DNA of 64,000 nucleotides, taken from positions 868,001 through 932,000 of the forward strand of contig CAWBTC010000005.1 in NCBI GenBank assembly GCA_963791635.1, written 5' to 3'. The notes below the pieces were generated by a model. It worked only from the letters and a program-made list of their open reading frames with translations. It made no database searches and was not told the DNA's origin. The stretch's first letter is position 1, and each line of letters starts with the position of its first letter. Of this stretch, positions 7,747 to 15,997 are shown piece by piece. This stretch comes from VFMC01 sp963791635. GTDB lineage: Bacteria; Actinomycetota; Acidimicrobiia; Acidimicrobiales; Ilumatobacteraceae. The position numbers were made by a program, and so were the translations under genes.

Positions 7747-9398
7747 GATTCCAGCATGGGAATCCGCACACCGCGAGCCGCGGCAACGTCGGTGGCGATG
7801 TCGTAGCCGGCATCGGCGTGGCGGATGACGCCCATGCCCGGGTCGCTCACCAGCACGCGCGAGAGCTTTTCGGCGGCGAGGTCGGTGCCGTCGGCGAGGC
7901 ACACCATGCCGGCGTGGATGGAACGGCCGATGCCCACACCGCCACCGTGGTGGATGCTGACCCATGTGGCACCGCTCGCGGTGTTCACGAGGGCGTTGAG
8001 CAGCGGCCAGTCTGCGATCGCATCGCTTCCGTCGAGCATCGACTCGGTCTCACGGTACGGCGAGGCCACCGAACCCGAGTCGAGGTGGTCGCGGCCGATG
8101 ACGATCGGCGCCTTCAGCTCGCCGCGGCGCACCATCTCGTTGAACCGCAGGCCGAGGCGATGGCGTTCGCCGTAGCCGAGCCAGCAGATGCGCGCCGGCA
8201 GTCCCTGGAACGCAACGCGCTCTTGGGCCAACGTGATCCAGCGGTGCAGGCCTTCGTCGTCGGGGAACTCCTCGAGCACGGCGCGGTCGGTGGCGGCGAT
8301 GTCGGCAGGGTCGCCCGAGAGCGCCACCCACCGGAACGGTCCCTTGCCCTCGCAGAACAGCGGACGGATGTAGGCAGGGAGGAATCCCGGGTAGTCGAAC
8401 GCGCGCTCGAAGCCTCCGAGCTGTGCCTCGGTGCGCAGGCTGTTGCCATAGTCGAAGACCTCGGCGCCCTTGTCGAGGAAGCCCACCATGGCCTGGCAGT
8501 GTGCCGCCATCGATTCGCGCGAGCGTCGGATCAACTCCTGAGGATCGGTGCGAGCCATCTCGGCCGTCGCCTCCGGCGTGAGGTCCGCCGGCACGTAGCT
8601 GAGCGGATCGTGGGCGCTCGTCTGGTCGGTGACGATGTCGGCCGGGAAGTCCATCTCGAGCAGCTGCGGCACGAGCACGGCAGCGTTGCCCACCAGACCG
8701 ACGGACAATGCGCGTCGGTCATCCCGGGCACGGATGCACCGGGCGACTGCATCCTCCACGGAGTCAGCGATCTCGTCGAGGTAGCGGTGCTCCACACGCC
8801 GTTGCGCACGCCAGGCGTCGACCTCGATGCACAACGCCACGCCGCCGTTCATCGTGACCGCAAGAGGCTGGGCACCACCCATGCCACCGAGGCCGGCGGT
8901 GAGTGTGATCGTGCCGGCGAGCGTTCCGGAGAACCGTTTGCGACCGATCTCGGCGAAGCACTCGTAGGTGCCCTGCAGGATGCCCTGGGTGCCGATGTAG
9001 ATCCATGACCCGGCCGTCATCTGCCCGTACATCGTGAGACCCATCGCTTCGAGGCGACGGAACTCGTCCCAATTGCCCCACTGCGGCACGAGGTTCGAGT
9101 TGGCGAGCAGCACCCGCGGCGCCCATTCATGGGTGCGGAACACGCCGACGGGCTTGCCGCTCTGCACGAGCATCGTCTCGTCGGCCGCCAACGTGGTGAG
9201 CGTGCGCGCCATCGCATCGAACGCGTCCCAGCTGCGGGCGGCGCGGCCGGTTCCGCCGTACACGACGAGGTCGTCCGGGCGCTCGGCCACTTCGGGATCG
9301 AGGTTGTTGTGCATCATCCGGAAGGCCGCTTCCTGCGGCCAGCCGAGACAGGTGAGGTTGCTGCCGCGGTCGGCGCGGACGGGACGGGGACCGGACAT
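7743..9398 (-). CDS. hutU: urocanate hydratase
   Basis: Converts urocanate to 4-imidazolone-5-propionate using tightly bound NAD+. 551 residues, intact. Motifs: YGGTGRAARSWDAFD near the N-terminus, MTAGSWIYIGTQGILQGTYE, NAD-binding TAGLGGMGGAQPLA, and the C-terminal SIHHGGGVGIGRSIHAGMV. Begins 1 nt after the stop of hutH, second step following ammonia lyase. Confidence 0.97.
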   Translation of the reverse strand: MSGPRPVRADRGSNLTCLGWPQEAAFRMMHNNLDPEVAERPDDLVVYGGTGRAARSWDAFDAMARTLTTLAADETMLVQSGKPVGVFRTHEWAPRVLLANSNLVPQWGNWDEFRRLEAMGLTMYGQMTAGSWIYIGTQGILQGTYECFAEIGRKRFSGTLAGTITLTAGLGGMGGAQPLAVTMNGGVALCIEVDAWRAQRRVEHRYLDEIADSVEDAVARCIRARDDRRALSVGLVGNAAVLVPQLLEMDFPADIVTDQTSAHDPLSYVPADLTPEATAEMARTDPQELIRRSRESMAAHCQAMVGFLDKGAEVFDYGNSLRTEAQLGGFERAFDYPGFLPAYIRPLFCEGKGPFRWVALSGDPADIAATDRAVLEEFPDDEGLHRWITLAQERVAFQGLPARICWLGYGERHRLGLRFNEMVRRGELKAPIVIGRDHLDSGSVASPYRETESMLDGSDAIADWPLLNALVNTASGATWVSIHHGGGVGIGRSIHAGMVCLADGTDLAAEKLSRVLVSDPGMGVIRHADAGYDIATDVAAARGVRIPMLES

Positions 9399-9399
9399 C

Positions 9400-10958
9400 T
9401 AGAGGACCTCCAATGGACCGATGGCGGATTCGACGGCCTCGAGCAGGCTGCCGTCGGCGAGGCGTCGCTCGGCGAGACGCAGATCGGGCGACAGCCAGCG
9501 ATCGGGTCCGGGGCCGGCCACATCACGGCGCAGCACCTCGAGCGCGGCGCCCGTGCCCGGACCCGGCCGCACGGGGCGCGCAGATCGAGCGCGGCGGCGG
9601 AGCAGACCAGTTCGACGGCAAGGATGCGGCGAAGGTTGTCGATGCTTCGACGGAGCTTGCGAGCGGCCGCCCAGCCGTTGGAGACGTGGTCTTCCTGCAT
9701 CGCGCTCGTCGGCAACGACTGAGTGCTGGCCGGCACGGCGAGGCGTTGGTTCTCCATCGCCATTGCCGCCTGGGTGTAGTGGGCGATCATCATCCCGCTG
9801 TTCACGCCGGCATCGGGCGCGAGGAATGGCGGCAGCCCGTGCGAGCGAGCGACGTCGAGCAGACGATCGGTGCGGCGCTCGCTGATGGCCGAGAGCTCGC
9901 TCGAAGCGATTGCGAGGAAGTCGCAGACGAACGCCACCGGGGCGCCGTGGAAGTTGCCGCAGCTCTCCACCCGGCCGTCGGGAAGGATCATCGGGTTGTC
10001 GATCGCCGCGTCGAGCTCGCGTTCGGCGATGGTCCGTGCATGGGCGATCGTGTCGAGTGCGGCGCCGTGCACCTGCGGGGTGCAGCGGAGCGAGTAGGCG
10101 TCCTGCACCTTTCCGTCACCGGTGCGGTGGCTGGCAACCAGGGGTGATCCGGCCAGGAGGCGGCGCAGGTTGTGCGCGCTCGAGGGCCTGGCCGACTTGC
10201 GGGCGCAGCGCCTGCAGATCGGAGGCGAAGGCTCGATCGGTGCCGAGGATGCCTTCGACGGTCATCGCTGCAGTGATGTCGGCGACGCGGGCGAGCGCGC
10301 AGAGATCGTGGAGCGCGAGGCAGAGCATGCCGAGGATGCCGTCGGTTCCGTTGATGAGGGCAAGGCCCTCCTTGGCGCGCAGGGTGATGGGGCTGAGGCC
10401 GGCGCGCTCGAATGCGGCGGAGGTGGGAACCATCGCGCCGTCGGGATCCCACACCTCGCCCTCGCCGATGAGTGACAGCGCACAGTGGCTGAGTGGCGCG
10501 AGATCGCCGCTGGCACCGAGGGAGCCGTGCTCTCGCACGACGGGTGTGATGTCGTTGGCGAGCATCGCCAGCTGCAGGTCGACGATCTCAGGTCGCACAC
10601 CGGAGCGCGCCATGGACAGGCTGCGGGCGCGGAGCAACAGCAGGGCTCGGACCACCTCTGGCTCCACGGTGTCTCCCATGCCCGTCGCATGGGAGCGCAC
10701 GAGTGCCACCTGCAGCTCGGCGGTGCGCTCCGACGGGATGGCCGTCGCGGCCAGGGAGCCGAAACCCGTGGTGACCCCGTAGACGGGGGTCTCCCCCGCC
10801 ACGAAGCCGTCGACGAGGGCGGCGGATCGCTCCATCGCGGCGCGTGCACCGGCACCCAGATGTGCCGTGGCGTGATGCCGGGCAACCGCGACGACGTCGT
10901 CGAGCGCGAGGCCACGGCCTCGCAGCTCGACGGTGGGAGCGCTCGACGGTGTTTCCAT
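9400..10958 (-). CDS. hutH: histidine ammonia-lyase (two frameshifts)
   Basis: Removes ammonia from L-histidine to give urocanate, first step of the pathway. The MIO cofactor tripeptide is present: HGSLGASGDLAPLSH. Also YGVTTGFGSLA, LINGTDGILGM, QDAYSLRCTPQVHGA and GNFHGAPVAFVCDFLA. Start ATG 10958 lies opposite iclR. Frame breaks near 10170 (AHNLRRLLAGSPL restored in the next frame) and near 9575 (ending ...AIGPLEVL, TAG at 9400-9402). Both breaks sit in well-conserved stretches whose sequence is otherwise intact, so they are probably sequence errors. Confidence 0.93.
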
Positions 10959-10962
10959 CTGG

Positions 10963-10977
10963 TGGCAGATGCTGCCA
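10963..10977. promoter_or_regulatory. 15-bp palindrome between hutH and iclR
   Basis: TGGCAG-atg-CTGCCA, a perfect inverted repeat with 6-bp arms. It fills most of the 30-bp space between the divergent start codons of hutH and iclR and so must overlap both promoters. Likely operator for the adjacent IclR regulator. A CATACT -10-like box for iclR follows, about 7 nt before its GTG. Confidence 0.75.
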
Positions 10978-10988
10978 TACTGCGCAAC

Positions 10989-11726
10989 GTGTCGCAAGTA
11001 TCGAACCGCGCGCTCCGCGTCGCCGGCCAGTCGACCGTCGCCGAGACTGCCCGTGCCACCGATCGTGGCCTGAGCCTCCTGCGTGAGGTGGCTGATCATC
11101 CCCATGGTCTGCCCTTGGCCGACCTCGCCCGGGCGGTCGATCTCAGTGCCAGCACCGCCTTGCGACAGCTGCGTTCGCTGGAGGCAGCCGGGTTCGCCGT
11201 GCGCCGGACCGATGGCGGATGGGTGCCCGGTCCCGAGCTGCAGCGGATCGCCCGCAACCTTGCTGCGAGCGCCACGCTGCCCCGCCTCGCGGAGTCGGTG
11301 CTCGCCTCGCTCGCCCAGGCCCTCGGCGAGTCGGCATACCTCGCCGAGGTCGCCGACGAGCGCACCGCGGTGTACGTGGCGATGGAGTCGGGCACGCACG
11401 CGGTCCGGCACGTGAGCTGGCTCGGACACACGGTTCCCCGTCGTGGCACCGCTGTCGGTCGGGCACTCGTCGGCAACGTCGATCCCGACGGCGTGGCGGT
11501 CCGCGAGGATGCTGTGGAGCGTGGGATCACCGCCGTGTCGGCACCGGTTCGCGACGCCAGCCGCCATGTGGTGGCGGCCGTGAGCGTGGTCGGTCCGTCG
11601 TTCCGGTTGGCCGGTGAGGTGCTCGCCGCAGCCCGAGGCGTCGTCGCCGAACACGCCGCGCAGCTGTCGCGTGCTGCGGGTTTCGTGGAGGTGTCGGCCT
11701 CCCGAGCCCCGAAGCAATCCGCCTGA
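10989..11726 (+). CDS. IclR-family regulator, probable histidine-utilisation regulator
   Basis: N-terminal winged helix (DRGLSLLREVADHPHGLPLADLARAVDLSASTALRQLRSLEAAGFAVR) followed by the IclR effector domain (ESAYLAEVADERTAVYV ... GHTVPRRGTAVGRAL ... ITAVSAPVRDASRHVVAAVSVVGPSFR). 245 residues from GTG 10989. Divergent from hutH with a shared palindrome; a role as hut repressor responding to histidine or urocanate is inferred from position. Confidence 0.9.
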   Translation: MSQVSNRALRVAGQSTVAETARATDRGLSLLREVADHPHGLPLADLARAVDLSASTALRQLRSLEAAGFAVRRTDGGWVPGPELQRIARNLAASATLPRLAESVLASLAQALGESAYLAEVADERTAVYVAMESGTHAVRHVSWLGHTVPRRGTAVGRALVGNVDPDGVAVREDAVERGITAVSAPVRDASRHVVAAVSVVGPSFRLAGEVLAAARGVVAEHAAQLSRAAGFVEVSASRAPKQSA

Positions 11727-11799
11727 CCTGCGAATTCGGGTCCAACGGCCCGGTTGCCCGGCGTCGTGCGAGTGCACCATGGCCTCAGGAGGAATGCAG

Positions 11800-13125
11800 A
11801 TGAGGAACGTGATCGTGATGGGTGCAGGAGGTCGTGACTTCCACGACTTCGCAACGGTGTATCGCGACGATCCGGGTGCGCGTGTCGTGGCATTCACAGC
11901 GGCGCAGATCCCGGGCATCGATGATCGCCGCTACCCGCCATCGCTGGCAGGGCCGGCCTACCCCAACGGCATCCCGATCCGTCCGCAGGCTGAGCTGACG
12001 CAGTTGATCCGCGAGCACGACATCGACGAGGTGGTGCTCGCGTACAGCGACCTGTCATATGCCGACGTGATGCACCTGTCGGCCGAGGTGATGGCGGCCG
12101 GCGCCGACTTCCGGCTCCTCGGACCCGACGCAACGATGTTGCGCTCCAGTCGACCGGTGATCGCCGTCTGCGCGTCGCGTACCGGCGCGGGCAAGTCACA
12201 GACCACGCGCCGCGTCGGGCGGATCCTCCTCGATGCGGGACTGCGTGTCGCTCTCGTGCGTCACCCGATGCCCTATGGCGATCTCGAGGCGATGCGCGTG
12301 CAGCGCTTCGCCACCCTCGACGACATCGAAGCGTCGCACCCCACGATCGAAGAGCGCGAGGAGTACGAGCTGCCCGTGCGCGAGGGCATGGTCATGTGGG
12401 CCGGCGTCGACTACGAGGCGATCCTGCGTGCCGCCGAGGCGGAGGCGGACGTGATCGTGTGGGACGGAGGCAACAACGACCTGCCCTTCTACCGACCCGA
12501 CGTGATGATCACCGTCGTCGACCCGCTGCGGCCCGGCCACGAGTGCGGGTGGTACCCGGGCGAGGTCAACCTGCGGCTGGCCGACATCGTCGTGATGAAC
12601 AAGGTCGACACCGCCGAATCGGTGGACGTGGCCACGGTGATGGCCAACGTGCGCCGTCTTGCGCCGACGGCCACGATCGTGCAGGCGGCCTCGCCGGTGG
12701 TGCTGACCGATGGCCCGGCGCTCGTCGGCGCGCGGGTGCTCGTGGTGGAGGACGGTCCGACGATCACTCATGGCGGGATGCCCTTCGGTGCCGGCACGGT
12801 CGCGGCCCGCCAGGCAGGTGCCCGCGAGCTGGTCGACCCCCGGCCGTACGCCGTCGGCTCGATCGCTGCCACGTACGAGAAGTACCCGCACATCGGTCCG
12901 GTGCTTCCGGCGATGGGGTACGGCGACGAACAGCTCGCCGACTTGACCGCGACCATCGCTGCGGTTCCCTGTGACGTCGTGGTGACCGGCACGCCGATCG
13001 ATCTGTCCTGCGTGGTGCGCATCGGCCAAGCGGTGCGTCACGCCTCGTACTCGCTGCGTGAGCTGTCCAGCCCCGACCTCGCTGCGCTCCTCGCTCCTCG
13101 CCTCGAGTCATGGCGGCCGACGTGA
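11800..13125 (+). CDS. cyclic 2,3-diphosphoglycerate synthetase-like P-loop GTPase
   Basis: 441 residues from ATG 11800, with AGGAGG 9 nt upstream. N-terminal Rossmann-like part (MRNVIVMGAGGRDFHDFATVYRDD), then a P-loop ASRTGAGKSQTTRRV at about residue 130, VIVWDGGNNDLPF (Walker B region) and NKVDTAESV (NKxD, guanine specificity). This matches the cPGS-like family, first known from archaeal cyclic 2,3-diphosphoglycerate synthesis but widespread in bacteria as an uncharacterised GTPase. The 3' end overlaps the carbamate-kinase-like gene, so the two likely work together. Substrate in this organism unknown. Confidence 0.75.
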   Translation: MRNVIVMGAGGRDFHDFATVYRDDPGARVVAFTAAQIPGIDDRRYPPSLAGPAYPNGIPIRPQAELTQLIREHDIDEVVLAYSDLSYADVMHLSAEVMAAGADFRLLGPDATMLRSSRPVIAVCASRTGAGKSQTTRRVGRILLDAGLRVALVRHPMPYGDLEAMRVQRFATLDDIEASHPTIEEREEYELPVREGMVMWAGVDYEAILRAAEAEADVIVWDGGNNDLPFYRPDVMITVVDPLRPGHECGWYPGEVNLRLADIVVMNKVDTAESVDVATVMANVRRLAPTATIVQAASPVVLTDGPALVGARVLVVEDGPTITHGGMPFGAGTVAARQAGARELVDPRPYAVGSIAATYEKYPHIGPVLPAMGYGDEQLADLTATIAAVPCDVVVTGTPIDLSCVVRIGQAVRHASYSLRELSSPDLAALLAPRLESWRPT

Positions 13126-14069
13126 GTGTGATCGGCTCGCAGTGCGAGTCTGTTCCCGCCGATGGCCTCGTGGTGGTGGCCGTCGGCGGGAACGCCCTCG
13201 CCCGCCGAGGGGAACCGCTCGACTGGGAGACGCAGTTGGGAAATGCCCGCCGTGCCGCCGAGGCGCTTGCCCCGGTGGCGAACTCGTGGCGGATGGTGCT
13301 CACCCACGGCAACGGTCCACAGGTGGGGGTGCTGGCCATGGGTGCAGCGGCGACCGCGGCGATCGGCGGCTCCGTCCCGCTCGATGTGCTCGACGCCGAG
13401 ACCGAGGGGATGATCGGGTACCTGCTCACGCAGGAGCTCGCGAACGTGCTCCCCGGCCGCGACGTGGTGGCGATGGTGACCCGCGTGGTGGTGGACCCGG
13501 TCGATCCTGGGTTCGGTCATCCGACGAAGCCGGTGGGTCCGGGCTACGACGAGACCACCGCGACCGATCTTGCGCTCCACCATGGTTGGACGATCGGCCG
13601 TGACGGAAACCGCTGGCGCCGGTTGGTGGCATCGCCCGAGCCGACGTCGATCGTGGAGCTCGCCTCGATCCGCCTGCTGGTCGATGCCGGCATCCTGGTC
13701 GTGTGCGGCGGCGGCGGTGGCGTACCGGTCGCTCCCGATGGACGCGGTGGCCTGCGCGGCGTGGAGGCGGTGATCGACAAGGACCTGGCGTCATCGATGC
13801 TCGCGGTGTCGCTCGGCGCGCAGCGTCTGGTGCTGTTGACCGATGTGGACGCGGTGTACGACGGCTGGGGCACCTCGAACCACCGCCCGATGCGGCACAC
13901 CTCGGCGGCTGCGCTTCGTTCGCGTTCGTTTGCCTCAGGCTCGATGGGACCGAAGGTCGAGGCCGCCTGTCGTTTCGTGGAGGCGACCGGTCATCCCGCG
14001 GTGATCGGCTCCCTCGATGAGGCGGCAGCCGTCGTCCGAGGCGACACCGGCACCATCATCACCCGCTGA
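13110..14069 (+). CDS. carbamate kinase-like amino acid kinase
   Basis: Amino acid kinase fold: VVVAVGGNALARRG (phosphate loop), LTHGNGPQVGVLAMG, VVCGGGGGVPV, GVEAVIDKDLASSMLA, VLLTDVDAVYDGWG and GSMGPKVEAACRFVEATG. 319 residues, the usual carbamate kinase length. ATG 13110 overlaps the upstream gene by 16 nt; GTG 13122 (overlap GTGA) is an alternative. No arginine deiminase or carbamoyltransferase is nearby, so a classical arc pathway is not indicated; coupling to the cPGS-like GTPase suggests another acyl-phosphate reaction. Confidence 0.85.
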   Translation: MAADVSVIGSQCESVPADGLVVVAVGGNALARRGEPLDWETQLGNARRAAEALAPVANSWRMVLTHGNGPQVGVLAMGAAATAAIGGSVPLDVLDAETEGMIGYLLTQELANVLPGRDVVAMVTRVVVDPVDPGFGHPTKPVGPGYDETTATDLALHHGWTIGRDGNRWRRLVASPEPTSIVELASIRLLVDAGILVVCGGGGGVPVAPDGRGGLRGVEAVIDKDLASSMLAVSLGAQRLVLLTDVDAVYDGWGTSNHRPMRHTSAAALRSRSFASGSMGPKVEAACRFVEATGHPAVIGSLDEAAAVVRGDTGTIITR

Positions 14070-14082
14070 CCGCCCCGCCGGT

Positions 14083-14613
14083 TCAGGGTCGCAGGCGTGT
14101 GTGGTACCGGATATCGGTCACCGTCGCGCCCAGGACCTCCTCGGTGGCGATCCCACCATCGGCGATCCAGCCCTCCGACTCGTACAGCGAGCGAGCGCGG
14201 GTGTTCTCGGGCACCACCCAGAGCACGGCCTCGACGTACCCGAGCTGCGCGAGCGAGGCGGTCGCTTCGCGCAGCAGCGCTCGACCGATGCCCCGGCCCC
14301 ACTGATCCGGGTCGAGGTTCATCGCGTACAGCTCGCCGCGACGGGCGTCGCCCTCGGCAGTGTTCTTGGCAGTGTTCTCTCCACCGAACACCGCAAACCC
14401 GACGACATTGCCGTCGACGACCGCCACCAGCAACGGAGGCAGATCCGTACGAGCGAGACGACCCTCCCACATGCCGATCCGCTCCGACGCGAGGAGCCCG
14501 TCGAGGTACTCATCGGGCATCACCCCGCGGTATGCCGCCTGCCAGGCCCGCACGTGCAGTCGCCCCATCGCCTCGGCGTCAGACGGCATCCCTGCTCTGA
14601 TCACGGTCGACAT
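14083..14613 (-). CDS. GNAT-family N-acetyltransferase
   Basis: 176 residues, convergent with the carbamate-kinase-like gene. GNAT acetyl-CoA motif A: LYAMNLDPDQWGRGIGRALLREATASLAQLGY, then VPENTRARSLYESEGW. Start chosen at ATG 14613 (MSTVIRAGMPSDAEAMGRLHVRAWQAAYRGVMP). Substrate not predictable. Confidence 0.85.
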   Translation of the reverse strand: MSTVIRAGMPSDAEAMGRLHVRAWQAAYRGVMPDEYLDGLLASERIGMWEGRLARTDLPPLLVAVVDGNVVGFAVFGGENTAKNTAEGDARRGELYAMNLDPDQWGRGIGRALLREATASLAQLGYVEAVLWVVPENTRARSLYESEGWIADGGIATEEVLGATVTDIRYHTRLRP

Positions 14614-14742
14614 GCAGAGGGAACCTATCCCGTCCGGCGCGCGGGCTGCTTCGCTGCACCGCCATGATCGGGGGGTCGTCGCTGGTGCACACCGTCCGCG
14701 CCCGCGATTACAGCGCGGCACGTCAGGAGCCGATGAACTCAC

Positions 14743-15954
14743 GTGCCTTCCCTTCGTCACCGCTCGATCGCCGTCTTGGCCGGGTTGGCGATCTCAGCGG
14801 CTCTGTCGGCGACACTGTTCGCCCCGTCCCGCACCGGTGACCTGGGCTTCTTCATCGATGCCTTTCGCGCCATGGTGGGCGACGAGGGCATGCGCGTCTA
14901 CGCCGAGCGACCGAACATCCAGTCGGGGCCGCTCGCGCTCCTGGCGGTCGGGTTGTTGACCGATCTCGGCGACTGGGCGTTCCCGCTCGCCGTCGGCATC
15001 CTCTACATCGTTGCGATGGTGGCGTTGTTCCGCACGGTCGCGGCTCGCGAGCGTGACCTGCTGGTGCTCGGCATCGGAGGGCTGATCGCCCTGTTCTGGT
15101 GGCGCACGTTCGCCTTCCAGGGGCACCTCGACGACGCTGCGGTGATCACGATCGCCGTTCTCGCGGTCGTCGCCATCGAGCGACATCGTCACCTTGGTGC
15201 CGCGGTCGCGTTCGGGTTCGCTCTGGCGATCAAGCCGTGGGCCGTGTTCCTGCTCCCGATCGCGATGCGGCCGAACGATCCTTGGCGCCGACGCGTGCTG
15301 ATGCCTTGCATCAGCCTCGCGATCGGGGGCCTCAACTGGGCCCCGTTCCTCCTTGCGTCACGCGACACGATGGGTGGTGCCAAGCCGACGGTGTGGGTGG
15401 CGCCCGACTCCGTGCTCCGGCTGATCACCGGGTCTCACTCCAGCATGCCGACGTCGATGCGGTTGCTGCAGGTGACCATCTGCCTGGTCGCCGTCGCGTG
15501 GGTGACACTGCGCGGTCATGCGGCCAGTGCACTGCTCCTGGGAGTGTCGCTTCGGCTGCTCCTCGACGGCGGCACGTGGCCCTACTACACCGCTGGGCTG
15601 ATCGTCGGCGCGCTCCTGTGGGACGTGCTCGAATCCGACTACCGCCTGCCGTGGGCGACGATCGCTGCGACAGCGATGTTGCCCAAGCCCACCTGGATCG
15701 AGCCCGCCGAGGTGCGGGCGCTCATGCGCCTGGTGGCATGTCTCGCCGGGGTGGCGCTCGTGCTCTGGACCGTGCGCCGCAGCGAAGCTGGATCAGTCGA
15801 ACGGGGATCGGTCGAAGATGGATCGGTCGAAGGTGGCGATCGAGCTGAGCGTGCGGGCGAGGACCGGCTCGTGGAGCACGAGGACGATGCCGGGGGCGGC
15901 GGAGGGTTCGCGCGGCCCACCGTCCCACGCTCGGCGCCGGCCGAATTCGTGTGA
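14743..15954 (+). CDS. multi-pass membrane protein, GT87/DUF2029-like
   Basis: About nine hydrophobic segments spread over residues 7-350, for example AVLAGLAISAALSATLFA, WAFPLAVGILYIVAMVALF, LLVLGIGGLIALFWW and LMRLVACLAGVALVLW. An acidic loop residue pair after the first segment (GDLGFFIDAF) and the KPWAVFLLPIA stretch resemble polyprenyl-phosphate-sugar glycosyltransferases of the GT-C group; this family call is tentative. The cytosolic tail has a short repeat (GSV-E-RGSV-E-DGSV) from a 12-bp DNA repeat at 15788-15829. Start GTG 14743. Confidence 0.6.
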   Translation: MPSLRHRSIAVLAGLAISAALSATLFAPSRTGDLGFFIDAFRAMVGDEGMRVYAERPNIQSGPLALLAVGLLTDLGDWAFPLAVGILYIVAMVALFRTVAARERDLLVLGIGGLIALFWWRTFAFQGHLDDAAVITIAVLAVVAIERHRHLGAAVAFGFALAIKPWAVFLLPIAMRPNDPWRRRVLMPCISLAIGGLNWAPFLLASRDTMGGAKPTVWVAPDSVLRLITGSHSSMPTSMRLLQVTICLVAVAWVTLRGHAASALLLGVSLRLLLDGGTWPYYTAGLIVGALLWDVLESDYRLPWATIAATAMLPKPTWIEPAEVRALMRLVACLAGVALVLWTVRRSEAGSVERGSVEDGSVEGGDRAERAGEDRLVEHEDDAGGGGGFARPTVPRSAPAEFV

Positions 15955-15997
15955 CGACCGTACAAGGAATAGATGCCGACGTGTAGTGTCGCACGAC

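Noticed and set aside
13110..14069. Arginine deiminase pathway
   Set aside because: Carbamate-kinase-like gene stands without arcA or arcB; the neighbour is a cPGS-like GTPase.
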